DNA of 64,000 nucleotides from Bacillus_I endophytica_A (GTDB lineage Bacteria; Bacillota; Bacilli; Bacillales; Bacillaceae_H). The stretch is from the NCBI RefSeq assembly GCF_026790145.1, contig NZ_JALAMS010000009.1, positions 1-64,000 on the forward strand, in the 5' to 3' direction. Both the position numbers and the translations under genes were made by a program. Positions within the stretch are counted from its first letter, which is position 1; each line of letters opens with the position of its first letter. The notes under the pieces are model-generated. The model made no database searches. It saw only the letters and a list, made by a program, of their open reading frames with translations, and was not told the DNA's origin. This document shows positions 51,820 through 60,440 of the stretch, piece after piece.

Positions 51820-52693
51820 ATCCAACACCTCCCATTTCATAAATAAAGATCTCTTCAAGTGTCAACGGTAGAATATCAAAAATAACAGGACTATATTGTT
51901 TGATTAGGGAAGAAATGCGCTCTTCTTTTCCTTTTACAATACAAAGCAGAACACTTCCTCGTTTTTCTTCATATAAAAGGTCAAGCTTTTCTAACAGTGC
52001 TTGTGGAATATCACCTTTAAAAGCAAGCTGAACTTTGTGAACGTCTGATTTTAAATCATCTAGGTCTTTTTCAAACAAAAGTTCTCCTTTATGTAAAATT
52101 CCAATATGATCACAAAGATCCTCAACTTCCTGTAAATTATGAGAGGAAATCAAAATTGTCATGTCTCTTTCCGCAACATCTTCAATAAGAAGATTCTTTA
52201 CTTTCTGTCTCATTACCGCATCTAACCCATCTAGCGGTTCATCCATAAGTAAAATGTCAGGCATTGCGGAAAGCGTGAGCCAGAACGCAACTTGCCGCTG
52301 CATTCCTTTTGATAACCGTTGGATTTTTTTCTTAGGTGAAATGTTAAATACGTGATAGAGTTTTTGAAATCGTTCTTCGTTCCATGCTGTATACGTATCC
52401 CGGTAAAAGTTAGCAGCTTGACGAATCGTTGTTTGCGGAAAAAAATAAAGAACGTCCGGAATGAAAATAAGCTTTTGCTTTAATTCAACGTTTTCGAATA
52501 CAGGTTGATTATCCACTGTCACACTGCCGCTGTCTTCTTTATAAATTCCTGCTAAAATCTTCATAAGGGTAGTTTTTCCCGCGCCATTCGAACCAAGCAA
52601 ACCATAAATAGAACCTTTTTCAATCGTTCCACTTACACCTTGAACTGCTTCAACGCTCTCAAATTCCTTTTTTACGTTCTCAAACTTAATCAC
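51794..52693 (-). CDS. ABC transporter ATPase, YtrB-like
   Basis: A 299-residue ATPase. Walker A GSNGAGKTT, signature LSKGMQRQVAFWLTL (K-G-M in place of G-G-Q, common in the YtrB/bacitracin type), Walker B DILLMDEPLDGLDAVMR and switch ILISSHNLQEVEDL. A regulatory C-terminal extension of about 90 residues ends EIFIYEMGGVGYA. It overlaps the GntR gene by eight bases upstream and the permease downstream, so all three are translationally coupled. Confidence 0.87.
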   Translation of the reverse strand: MIKFENVKKEFESVEAVQGVSGTIEKGSIYGLLGSNGAGKTTLMKILAGIYKEDSGSVTVDNQPVFENVELKQKLIFIPDVLYFFPQTTIRQAANFYRDTYTAWNEERFQKLYHVFNISPKKKIQRLSKGMQRQVAFWLTLSAMPDILLMDEPLDGLDAVMRQKVKNLLIEDVAERDMTILISSHNLQEVEDLCDHIGILHKGELLFEKDLDDLKSDVHKVQLAFKGDIPQALLEKLDLLYEEKRGSVLLCIVKGKEERISSLIKQYSPVIFDILPLTLEEIFIYEMGGVGYAAENLLV

Positions 52694-53075
52694 GTATCTC
52701 TCCTCCCTTCACCGTTTTCTCTGCTTCTTCAATCAACCGCACAATTTCTTCTTTATCAAGCCCAAGATACAAGGCTTCTGAAAGTATTTTCACTAAATCA
52801 CTTTTCACTTTTTCCACCTTCTCATTGTTTGTTGTAATAGCTTGTGGAACAACAAAACTCCCTTTACCTGGAATAGAATAAATATATCCTTGATGTTCAA
52901 GCTCTCGATATGCTTTTTGGATTGTATTCGGATTTACCGTTAGTTCTTTTGATAAAAATCGAACAGACGGAAGTTTTTCATCTGCTTTAAATACTTCATG
53001 AATAATTAGCTCTTTTAATTTCTCAACAAGCTGTTCGTAAATAGGCTTACGGCTGCGTAGATCTAATGAGATCAT
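52686..53075 (-). CDS. YtrA-type GntR-family repressor
   Basis: A 129-residue short GntR regulator of the YtrA subfamily: a winged helix plus two short helices. It begins SLDLRSRKPIYEQLVEKLKE, continues with KLPSVRFLSKELTVNPNTIQ and RELEHQGYIYSIPGKGSFVV, and ends with the dimerisation helices. The start at 53075 follows AAGGAGGAAAGAG; the longer frame to 53222 would run through the operator. YtrA represses its own operon and is released by wall antibiotics such as ramoplanin in B. subtilis. A matching operator lies 37 bp upstream. Confidence 0.92.
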   Translation of the reverse strand: MISLDLRSRKPIYEQLVEKLKELIIHEVFKADEKLPSVRFLSKELTVNPNTIQKAYRELEHQGYIYSIPGKGSFVVPQAITTNNEKVEKVKSDLVKILSEALYLGLDKEEIVRLIEEAEKTVKGGEIRD

Positions 53076-53111
53076 CTCTTTCCTCCTTCCGCTGCCCTTT
53101 ATTTTATGTAT

Positions 53112-53140
53112 TAACTGTATTAACAGTTGTATTACAGTTA
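53112..53140. promoter_or_regulatory. YtrA-type operator
   Basis: TAACTGTA (53112-53119) and TACAGTTA (53133-53140) are perfect inverted 8-bp arms with a 13-bp spacer. The published YtrA site has, from memory, the form AGTGTA-N13-TACACT, so both spacing and five of six core positions agree. The spacer holds a further AACAGTT element. Confidence 0.85.
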
Positions 53141-53251
53141 GTATTATATAAATACCGTAAGAAATTTGCAATAAAAATTTTAAAAGTTCATTTAGAAATA
53201 TGAAACCTATTACTCCTTTCAACCGTATACATTAGAAAAGGAGTGATTGAT

Positions 53252-53626
53252 TTGAGTCTTTTTAATGGATTGATGGGAAATGCAACAGAAGCAAACAAAG
53301 AGGAAATAAAGAAAGAACTTAGTCGACTTTTAATGACTGGAGAAGAAATCGGTGCTTCTTACAAACTAGTTCGAGATCTTATTGTTTTTACAAACAAACG
53401 ACTGATTCTTGTTGATAAACAAGGTGTTACAGGAAAGAAAATAGAATATCTTTCCCTTCCTTATAAAAGCATTACACATTTTAGCGTTGAAACAGCAGGA
53501 ACATTTGATTTAGATGCTGAGCTAAAAATTTATGTATCAGGAAGAGCAACACCTATTGCTAAACAATTTAGAAAAGACGACAGCATTTTTGACATCCAAA
53601 AAACGCTTTCTGAACTTGTAATATAA
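53252..53626 (+). CDS. Bacterial PH-domain protein
   Basis: A 124-residue protein formed by one bacterial pleckstrin-homology domain (bPH_1 type). Core: LIVFTNKRLILVDKQGVTGK, KIEYLSLPYKSITHFSVETA and FDLDAELKIYVSGRATPIAK. The start is TTG at 53252, seven bases after AAAGGAG; an in-frame GTG at 53243 overlaps that site. The function of such stand-alone domains is unknown. It is divergent from the ytrA-like operon and ends at a strong terminator. Confidence 0.83.
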   Translation: MSLFNGLMGNATEANKEEIKKELSRLLMTGEEIGASYKLVRDLIVFTNKRLILVDKQGVTGKKIEYLSLPYKSITHFSVETAGTFDLDAELKIYVSGRATPIAKQFRKDDSIFDIQKTLSELVI

Positions 53627-53661
53627 AAGCAAGCAGTGCTACGGCTGCCTGCTTTTTTTAT
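53627..53661. terminator. Bidirectional terminator
   Basis: AAGCAAGCAGTGC and GGCTGCCTGCTT pair with mismatches around TAC, followed by seven Ts. It lies between convergent genes. Confidence 0.75.
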
Positions 53662-53951
53662 CGTTTTTTTCCCTTTAATTTCCCTACGAATGTTCGAGCA
53701 AACTTAACTTCATTTTTCACACTTTGACGTTGTTTTCTCATTACCTCTTGCTTATTTTCCTCTATCTTTCCGCGAAGACCTAATGAATCTAAATCTTTCA
53801 CCATTCTTGAAAACTGCTCGCTGTTAATTCGATCTGTGGCATGTAAGAAACAGGCTAGTGCATACGCAAGCGGAGATGTATCAAATTGCACTGTTACATC
53901 AACATCTGCATTACCACTAGAGTGTATTGATGCACCTGACGACTGCTTCAT
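53658..53951 (-). CDS. Hypothetical protein, possibly spore- or surface-related
   Basis: A 97-residue protein. It begins with a low-complexity KQSSGASIHSSGNADVDVTV, then a helical part TSPLAYALACFLHATDRINS and RMVKDLDSLGLRGKIEENKQ, and a strongly basic end (FARTFVGKLKGKKR). The family is not recognised. The start is ATG at 53951 behind AAGGAGAG. The broken gene at 54083-54343 lies just upstream on the same strand and also carries Asn/Val/Asp-rich strands (NSNVELTLDIDVDG), so the two may have worked together. Confidence 0.55.
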   Translation of the reverse strand: MKQSSGASIHSSGNADVDVTVQFDTSPLAYALACFLHATDRINSEQFSRMVKDLDSLGLRGKIEENKQEVMRKQRQSVKNEVKFARTFVGKLKGKKR

Positions 53952-54043
53952 AACTTTTCTCTCCTTCTTTTCCACTTTGTACTAGGTTATGTACGTTTGT
54001 CTTGTTTTGCTTAGACAAAATCACTAGCTCTTCTAAAAAACGC

Positions 54044-54075
54044 AAAAGAAAGCGAGGTTTTTCTCGCTTTCTTTT
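54044..54075 (-). terminator. Hairpin after the 54083 frame
   Basis: AAAAGAAAGCGAG and CTCGCTTTCTTTT form a perfect 13-bp stem, eight bases beyond the stop codon at 54083. Confidence 0.82.
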
Positions 54076-54082
54076 ATGGTAT

Positions 54083-54343
54083 TCACTCTTCATCATTGTT
54101 GTTTGAATTTGCTCTTGAGCGCACGCGTGCTCTTGACTCGCCATCTACATCGATATCTAACGTTAGCTCAACGTTAGAGTTTCCACTGTCATATACATTA
54201 GCTGTTGCTCTGTTTCCATTTCGATTTCTTCCTCCGACATCATCAAAATCGTTAATGTCGTCAACTCCGCCTACTTGGTCTTAATCTTGGTCTCGGTCAC
54301 AGCCTTCTACTGCTCTAATTCTTCCTCGGAATCTTCTTGGCAT
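54083..54343 (-). pseudogene. Small gene with in-frame stop codon
   Basis: From ATG at 54343 (AGGAG ahead) the frame encodes PRRFRGRIRAVEGCDRDQD, then meets TAA at 54281-54283 (codon 21). It continues in the same frame for 66 codons: DQVGGVDDINDFDDVGGRNR, NGNRATANVYDSGNSNVELT and DIDVDGESRARVRSRANSNN. A proper ribosome binding site before and a strong terminator after mark it as a real gene. CAA GAT TAA GAC CAA suggests the stop arose from GAA or CAA by one change. It may be a nonsense mutation or an assembly error. The family is unknown. Confidence 0.72.
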
Positions 54344-54428
54344 TTCTATCAGCTCCTATCTCCTTGTTACTGAAAGTATATGTACATTTATACTTTCATG
54401 ATTAGACAGAAATACTAGTTTTGTGTAA

Positions 54429-54462
54429 ATAAAAAAACCTGCTATCTAAAGCAGGCTTTTGG
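54429..54462 (-). terminator. Terminator of the phosphatase gene
   Basis: AGCCTGCTTTAGATAGCAGGTT on the minus strand is followed by a T run, directly after the 54465 stop codon. Confidence 0.85.
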
Positions 54463-54464
54463 CT

Positions 54465-55160
54465 TCAATTCATCTGATGTGCAAGATCTTTAATGTTCTC
54501 CATCGCAACTCTATCTTCCCCGAAGTGATAACTGTAAACTACTTTTTGCTCTAGCTCAATAAGACCGAGTCGGCCATTTTTCATAACACTTGCTCCAAGA
54601 TCAATATTTAACCTTGCCCCATCACAAATGGCAAAACATGTTGGTGTATGACCATGGATAAGAATTTTTCCATTAAACCGTGCTAAAAAAAGCTGAGGAT
54701 TTAATGTGTAAAGCTCTTTCTTTTTAAGCCAAAGGTTGCTGCGCTTGTTTCGATCTTCTAAAGATAACATCCCAGCATGTGCATAGATAAATTGGTTATC
54801 TTCCATATAAAGTGGCAACGACTTCACCCATTCTACTGCTTGTGTGACACCTTCTTCTTTGAACACATCATTAATGTCTGCTGCAGACTCTTTTCCTCCG
54901 AAATGAGCCCACATGTCGCTTTTTTGATCTAAGTACCACAGCATCATTTCTTCATGATTGCCAATTGTAGCATAAACATTTTCATATGTTTCGTGAAGCT
55001 GTTTGATTTCTCTTAACACCTTACCACTCTGTGGGCCTCTGTTAATCATGTCGCCCATCACAACAAGCTGATCTTTCAATGGATCAAACTTAGCAAATTG
55101 AAATAGTTTCATCATCCCATCATAATTTCCGTGTATATCGCTTATCACAAATTTTCTCAT
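54465..55160 (-). CDS. Metallophosphoesterase, PrpE/ApaH-like
   Basis: A 231-residue PPP-type phosphoesterase with a binuclear metal centre. Motifs: FVISDIHGNYDGM (D-x-H-G), LVVMGDMINRGPQS (G-D-x-x-x-R-G), YATIGNHEEMMLWYL (G-N-H-E), YAHAGM and LIHGHTP. Relatives include Ser/Thr phosphatases, PrpE and symmetrical Ap4A hydrolase. The exact substrate is not decided by the sequence. The ATG follows GAGGGTTTAGCAC. It is monocistronic. Confidence 0.87.
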   Translation of the reverse strand: MRKFVISDIHGNYDGMMKLFQFAKFDPLKDQLVVMGDMINRGPQSGKVLREIKQLHETYENVYATIGNHEEMMLWYLDQKSDMWAHFGGKESAADINDVFKEEGVTQAVEWVKSLPLYMEDNQFIYAHAGMLSLEDRNKRSNLWLKKKELYTLNPQLFLARFNGKILIHGHTPTCFAICDGARLNIDLGASVMKNGRLGLIELEQKVVYSYHFGEDRVAMENIKDLAHQMN

Positions 55161-55220
55161 GTGCTAAACCCTCTTTGTTTTTAAATATCCTTTACTAATT
55201 TAACATACTTTAGTAATAAA

Positions 55221-55252
55221 CAAAAAGGGGAACATAATGCTCCCCTTTTTTA
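55221..55252 (-). terminator. Terminator of the yhgE-like gene
   Basis: AAAAGGGGAGC and a CCCCTTTTT arm flank the loop near ATTATG; it overlaps the end of the 55250 gene. Confidence 0.78.
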
Positions 55253-57940
55253 ATGAATGATTTTGCTTTCTTTCGCTTTCTTCGCTACGTTTACAGCCCA
55301 ACCTGATAACGGTTTTTTTAGAAGGAAGGCAAGTAAAATAGCTATGAAAAGGAACAAGACAAGTAATAGAATATCATGAATCATTATATCTCGCACAATT
55401 CCACCTGTTGTTTCACGCAGCAAACCAATAGCATACGTAAAAGGTAAAAATGGATTAATTGCTTGGAAAAATGGTGGCGTTGTTTGAATAGGGAACGTTC
55501 CTCCAGAGCCTGAAATTTGGAGCACAAGCAAAATAATCGCAAACGCTTTGCCGATGTTTCCAAATACGGAAACGAATGTGTAAATAATCGTCAGGAAAAC
55601 AATACTGATAAAAATTGCCGATAAGACAAAGGCCGTTGGTTCTGCTACATATGACCCTAATATAAACAAGTCCCCAAGCGTAACAATGAGCGCTTGAAAG
55701 AATCCAATTGTTAAAAAGGTGAGAAGACGTCCGAAGTAAATATGCATTCCTTTTGTTCCTTCTTGAACATCTTCTACATCAACTCGGAGTAATGAAATAA
55801 GGAGTAGTCCTCCTACCCATAAGCAAAGAGCTGTATAAAATGGCGTCATAGCTGATCCGTAGTTTGGAATTGGAAACTGTTTATCTTCTTTTAATTGAAC
55901 AGGACTTGTAAAAAAGTCACTTTCTTTTTGAACATCATTTTTTAAGAGCTCAATGATATCTCCTAGATCATTTTCCCCTTCAAAATCTCGAATTTTGTCT
56001 GCAGCATTTTTAACAGAGTCTTCAAGGTCTGGCAAGTCATCACGAACAAGATTTGCTACTTTGTGAACTGTCTCTTCTACTTCTGGAAGTTTTGTTTGAA
56101 CAAGATCTGCTGCCTTTTGGATTTCTTTCTCTGCTTCAGGCAAATCATTGTTCACAAAATCTGCTGCTTTATGAATTTGAGCCTCAACAGCTGGGAGGTC
56201 ATTTTGTACAAATGCAGATCCGCTGTTTACAGCGTTTGTAAAGTCATCCATTTTACTAGAAATAGTTGTTGCTGCTTCATGAATACGGTCGCGGATAGTT
56301 GGTAACTGCTCCTGTAAACTTGTGAGTTCTTGTTGTCCATATTGGAGACCACTTGAAGCATCATTTAACACACCTTTAATGTCTGGAAGCTTTTCTTTTG
56401 CTGTTTGTACAGCGTTATTTGCGTTTTTTGCGTTTTCTGTAAGCTCATCTAACCCACTATTAACAGCTGGAACGATAGAAGAGTCGTAGTTTGCCAACAC
56501 ATTAGATAGTGTGTTGTTTGCATCTGTTGCAAGCGTATTTAAGCGATCTAACGCTTCACTCGAAGGCTGCTCACCTCTTTTTAAAGCATTTTCAATGTTT
56601 ACAACCGCTTCACGCTGATTAGTAAAACTATCTTTTACGTTATTTACCCTGTTAATGACTCCTGCTAGAGCATTATTTCCCGTGTATTCATTTAGCTTTG
56701 TAAGTAAATCAACTGTACGATCTGCAGCATCAATGCCTGAAGACAAACGTGTTTCTAAAGCACTTAGCGTTTCAATATATGTTGCTCTATTTTCATCATT
56801 AACGTTTTTTAATTCCTCTGTGACACCTGCAACATCTTTTGCCGTTTGATTAAGAAGGACAAGATTTTGTTTTATAACAGGAGCTACTTCGTTAAACGCT
56901 CCTTCATTTTTCTCTAAAAAGTCATTTAGCCCTTGTGAAAATTCGCTTCCTTTATTAGCAATGTTCTCAATTGTCGGAAGGGTGGACTGTGCTTTCATGA
57001 CAATTTCATTTGCTTTTTTAGCATCTTCTAGCGCTTTATTTAACCCTTCTTCAATTTTATAAAAGTTTTGGTCAATCTCTACAACTCGATCTCCTGCACT
57101 TTTAATTTCAGGAAGCTTCTTTTGAAGCTCTATAATCTCATTTCCTGCTTCCTTAACTTTTGGAAGCTCTTTTTCAATTTTTAAAACACTTTGCCCTGCT
57201 GCTTGAATTTCAGGAAGTTTTTCTTCAAGCTCCACAACTTTTTGGCCTTGTTCACGAATTTCAGGAAGTTTCTGCTCAATTTCAAGCGCTTTGTTCCCCA
57301 TATCTTCAATTTCAGGAAGCTTTTCCTCTAGTGCAAATACACGATTTTCAAAGTTTCGGATTGTTGGAAGCTCTTGCTCAAGTTCAATTCCTATTCGATT
57401 AAACTCTTCAAACATTGATTTCGTTGCTGTCTTAACAAACTTTTCACTCACTTGTTCTGTGACGTTTGAGGCACCTTTTGATGTAATCTTTGGAGCCACA
57501 GCATTAATTTTTTCGTTTACACTATAATAAATTTGTGGTTTCTGAGGATTTTCTTCGAGAACTGTTCCAATTTTTTTGGAAAAATCTTTTGGAATAACAA
57601 GGCTTGCGTAGTAATCCCCATGTCTCACGCCGCGTTGTGCTTCCTTCTCACTTACAAACTTCCAACCTAAGTCTTTATTCTCTTTAAGAGACTTTACTAC
57701 TTCTTCTCCGACGTCTATCTTTTTGTTAATTTTTCCCTTGTGAATGAATGTTCCTTCATCTTTGTTCACAACAGCAATTTCAATATCTTTTGTATTGGAA
57801 TACGGATCCCATGATGCTTTAATATTAAACCACGCATAGAGGGATGGAAGAATCATAAGCCCTACAACTAAAAAAAGAGCCATTGGAACTTTAAAAATGC
57901 GAACCCAATCATTTCGATAAATTTGAAAAATATGCTTCAT
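55250..57940 (-). CDS. yhgE: YhgE/Pip family membrane protein with repeat stalk
   Basis: An 896-residue protein of the YhgE/Pip (phage infection protein) family, relatives of ABC-2 permeases and of type VII EsaA-like proteins. One N-terminal helix (ALFLVVGLMILPSLYAWFNI) is followed by a 640-residue extracytoplasmic region and five or six C-terminal helices (from about 690; GLLRETTGGIVRDIMIHDIL near 850). The external region contains two repeat arrays: seven units of about 17 residues around KLPEI (184-300) and four of 18 residues around NDLPAVE (570-650), predicted coiled coil. Lactococcal Pip is a phage receptor. In Bacillus the role is unknown. It is monocistronic. Confidence 0.88.
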   Translation of the reverse strand: MKHIFQIYRNDWVRIFKVPMALFLVVGLMILPSLYAWFNIKASWDPYSNTKDIEIAVVNKDEGTFIHKGKINKKIDVGEEVVKSLKENKDLGWKFVSEKEAQRGVRHGDYYASLVIPKDFSKKIGTVLEENPQKPQIYYSVNEKINAVAPKITSKGASNVTEQVSEKFVKTATKSMFEEFNRIGIELEQELPTIRNFENRVFALEEKLPEIEDMGNKALEIEQKLPEIREQGQKVVELEEKLPEIQAAGQSVLKIEKELPKVKEAGNEIIELQKKLPEIKSAGDRVVEIDQNFYKIEEGLNKALEDAKKANEIVMKAQSTLPTIENIANKGSEFSQGLNDFLEKNEGAFNEVAPVIKQNLVLLNQTAKDVAGVTEELKNVNDENRATYIETLSALETRLSSGIDAADRTVDLLTKLNEYTGNNALAGVINRVNNVKDSFTNQREAVVNIENALKRGEQPSSEALDRLNTLATDANNTLSNVLANYDSSIVPAVNSGLDELTENAKNANNAVQTAKEKLPDIKGVLNDASSGLQYGQQELTSLQEQLPTIRDRIHEAATTISSKMDDFTNAVNSGSAFVQNDLPAVEAQIHKAADFVNNDLPEAEKEIQKAADLVQTKLPEVEETVHKVANLVRDDLPDLEDSVKNAADKIRDFEGENDLGDIIELLKNDVQKESDFFTSPVQLKEDKQFPIPNYGSAMTPFYTALCLWVGGLLLISLLRVDVEDVQEGTKGMHIYFGRLLTFLTIGFFQALIVTLGDLFILGSYVAEPTAFVLSAIFISIVFLTIIYTFVSVFGNIGKAFAIILLVLQISGSGGTFPIQTTPPFFQAINPFLPFTYAIGLLRETTGGIVRDIMIHDILLLVLFLFIAILLAFLLKKPLSGWAVNVAKKAKESKIIH

Positions 57941-58156
57941 ATACCTCTCACCTAACTCGTTTAATGTCTTGTTGCTGTTAAGGAAATAAAATGCATGTTC
58001 AATTTACTTCTTTTTGTAAAATATTATTTCCCTAAACTTTACGGAATAACTATATCTTTCTTAGGGTAAAGTGCGCTGGAACAATTGTCAACATTTTTAT
58101 ATGCTCTTTTTCTTTTTAGAAGTTCTTTCTATTTTGCACCATTTCTTTTAAAAATA

Positions 58157-58192
58157 TAAATATCCCGCAGAAAAATTTCTGCGGGATATTTG
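58157..58192 (-). terminator. Terminator of topB
   Basis: AAATATCCCGCAGAAA and TTTCTGCGGGATATTT flank AAA/TTT, ending next to the topB stop codon. The 57941-58156 gap is the yhgE promoter region, with no gene. Confidence 0.9.
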
Positions 58193-60271
58193 CTAATCTT
58201 TCTTCTGTAACGCTTGTTTTAATGCATCTCCTAAGCTTGAACCGAATGAACCATCATCACTATATTTCTTAAGTAAGTTTCTTTCTTCTCGTTTTGATAC
58301 TTTCTTCTTTTTATCCTGTGCTTTTTCAGTAATTTGACAGGGACGACATTGAAAATACGTTCCTGCTTTGCCATTATGAATCTCCATTTTCTTATGACAC
58401 TGTGGGCAGCGACGATTTGAGAGCTTCGGATCTTTTGCTCTACGGTAAGAACATTCATGACTTGAACAAACGAGCATTCGCCCATTTTTCCCCTTGCGTT
58501 CCCGAAGCAACTCTCCACACTCTGGGCACTTTGAACCTGTTAAATTATGAGGTCTGTACGTTTTCTCGCTTTTTTTCACGTCACTTACGATTTTTTCCGT
58601 TTGCTTTCTAATATTGGCCATAAACGTTTTGGCGTTTCCTTTTCCTCTTGCAATATTTTCAAGTTCTTGTTCCCATTTTGCCGTAAGTTCTGGTGACTTT
58701 AATTCTTCTGCGACTAGGTCAATAAGCTGCTTTCCTTTTTTAGTTGGGTAGAGACGATGATTTGTTCTTTCAATAGATTCTGCGCTAAGCAGTTTTTCAA
58801 TAATATCAGCTCGAGTTGCTGGTGTTCCAAGATTATGTTTTTCCATTTGAGCTAATAAGTCTGCTTCTGAAAAACGTTGGGGTGGTTCTGTTAGACCTGT
58901 TTTAAGATCTATGTTTTGTACAGTAAGCTCTTGGTTTTCTTTTAAAAGCGGAAGAGCTTGGTCATTGTCCCCTCCACCAAATAGGCCTTTGAATCCTTGT
59001 TCAATCGTTCGTTTTCCATGTGCAACAAATCGTTCTTCATTAATATCAAGCTCAATTGTCATCTTTTCATATTCATAAGCAGGGTAAAAAAGCTCAATAA
59101 AACGTTTTACAATAAGCTCGTAAAGCTTTCTCTCATCAGCTGATAAATCGTTTAAAAATAGGGGCTGATCTGTAATAATAATCGCATGGTGGTCGCTTAC
59201 TTTCTCATTGTTTACAACTCGTTTTGGCAATGTTGGATTTCCCTTTAAGAGCGGGCGAACTTCTTCTTTATAAGTACCTGCAATACTTTCTAAACGGTCT
59301 CGCATTGTTGTAACCATATCTGTTGTTAAATAGCGAGAATCTGTTCTAGGGTATGTAACAAGCTTATGTTGCTCATACAGCTTCTGCAATACATTAAGCG
59401 TCTTTTTCGCTGAAAACTGGAATCGCTTGTTTGCTTCACGCTGCAATTCATTTAGATCATACGGTAATGGCTGAGCTTCCGTTCCTTTTTTCTTTCGAAT
59501 GCTTTTGACAACCGCTTTCGTTCCCTGAAGTTTTTTATATCTCGATTTTGCTTCTTCTTGCTTAAAAATACGTTTGTCTTTGCTTCCTTGCCATTGTGCT
59601 TTAAATTGAGTAAACTCTGCTTCAATCGTCCAAAATGTCTGAGGTTTAAACGATTGAATCGTCTTCTCTCGTTCGAATACCATTGCAAGTGTTGGAGTTT
59701 GAACACGACCGGCTGAAAGCGGCTCTTCAAATTTTGTTGTAAGTGCTCTTGAAATATTAAGTCCAATAAGCCAATCTGCTTCAGCTCTGCATAGAGCAGA
59801 TTCATATAGACGGTTAAATGCTTGCCCAGGTTGAAGATTTTTAAATCCATCTCGAATTGCTTTATCTGTTTGTGAAGAAATCCACAGACGTTTAAACGGT
59901 TTATTGAAATGAATTTTCTCCATAATCCAGCGAGCAACAAGCTCACCTTCACGACCGGCATCTGTTGCAATCACAAGTTCACCTACATCTTTTCGTTTGG
60001 CAAGTTGTGATACGTGCTGAAATTGAGCACCTGTTTTTTTCATTACTTTTAGCTTCATTTCTTTTGGCATGATTGGTAAATCTTCTAATTTCCACGTTTT
60101 ATACCGATTATCGTAATCTTCAGGCGTTTTCAGCTCAACTAAATGCCCTAATGCCCATGTGACGATATATTTAGCACCTTCAATGCTTCCTTTTCCTTTT
60201 TTAGTGCAGCCAAGAACGCGTGCAATTTCACGAGCAACGCTTGGCTTTTCTGCAAGTACAAGTGTTTTCAT
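58193..60271 (-). CDS. topB: DNA topoisomerase III
   Basis: A 692-residue type IA topoisomerase. The TOPRIM domain begins KTLVLAEKPSVAREIARVLG and contains ELVIATDAGREGELVARWIM. The catalytic Tyr is in HKLVTYPRTDSRYLTTDM. FEEPLSAGRVQTPTLAMVFE also matches. The C-terminus has two Cys4 zinc-ribbon units: CPECGELLRERKGKNGRML...CSSHEC and CPQCHKKMEIHNGKAGTY...CRPC. It decatenates DNA and resolves recombination and replication intermediates. The start at 60271 follows GGAGGTTAT. The upstream in-frame extension has no ribosome binding site. Confidence 0.95.
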   Translation of the reverse strand: MKTLVLAEKPSVAREIARVLGCTKKGKGSIEGAKYIVTWALGHLVELKTPEDYDNRYKTWKLEDLPIMPKEMKLKVMKKTGAQFQHVSQLAKRKDVGELVIATDAGREGELVARWIMEKIHFNKPFKRLWISSQTDKAIRDGFKNLQPGQAFNRLYESALCRAEADWLIGLNISRALTTKFEEPLSAGRVQTPTLAMVFEREKTIQSFKPQTFWTIEAEFTQFKAQWQGSKDKRIFKQEEAKSRYKKLQGTKAVVKSIRKKKGTEAQPLPYDLNELQREANKRFQFSAKKTLNVLQKLYEQHKLVTYPRTDSRYLTTDMVTTMRDRLESIAGTYKEEVRPLLKGNPTLPKRVVNNEKVSDHHAIIITDQPLFLNDLSADERKLYELIVKRFIELFYPAYEYEKMTIELDINEERFVAHGKRTIEQGFKGLFGGGDNDQALPLLKENQELTVQNIDLKTGLTEPPQRFSEADLLAQMEKHNLGTPATRADIIEKLLSAESIERTNHRLYPTKKGKQLIDLVAEELKSPELTAKWEQELENIARGKGNAKTFMANIRKQTEKIVSDVKKSEKTYRPHNLTGSKCPECGELLRERKGKNGRMLVCSSHECSYRRAKDPKLSNRRCPQCHKKMEIHNGKAGTYFQCRPCQITEKAQDKKKKVSKREERNLLKKYSDDGSFGSSLGDALKQALQKKD

Positions 60272-60440
60272 TTTTATAACCTCCAATATCCACTTTTCAT
60301 TATACTTTGTAAGTAAGAGAAACAAAACCTTTTCGTTCCTTGTGAAGAAGAATCGGTATTTCTTGCCCCTTTTCACGTTTTTTTCGTATATAATAAGAAA
60401 GGTATATATGATTCATTTTGTACATAGAAAGGACAAAAAA

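Noticed and set aside
59452..59970. A 172-codon open frame on the minus strand inside topB
   Set aside because: It is a frame shadow of topoisomerase III, which has all catalytic motifs in its own frame; the alternative product shows no domain.
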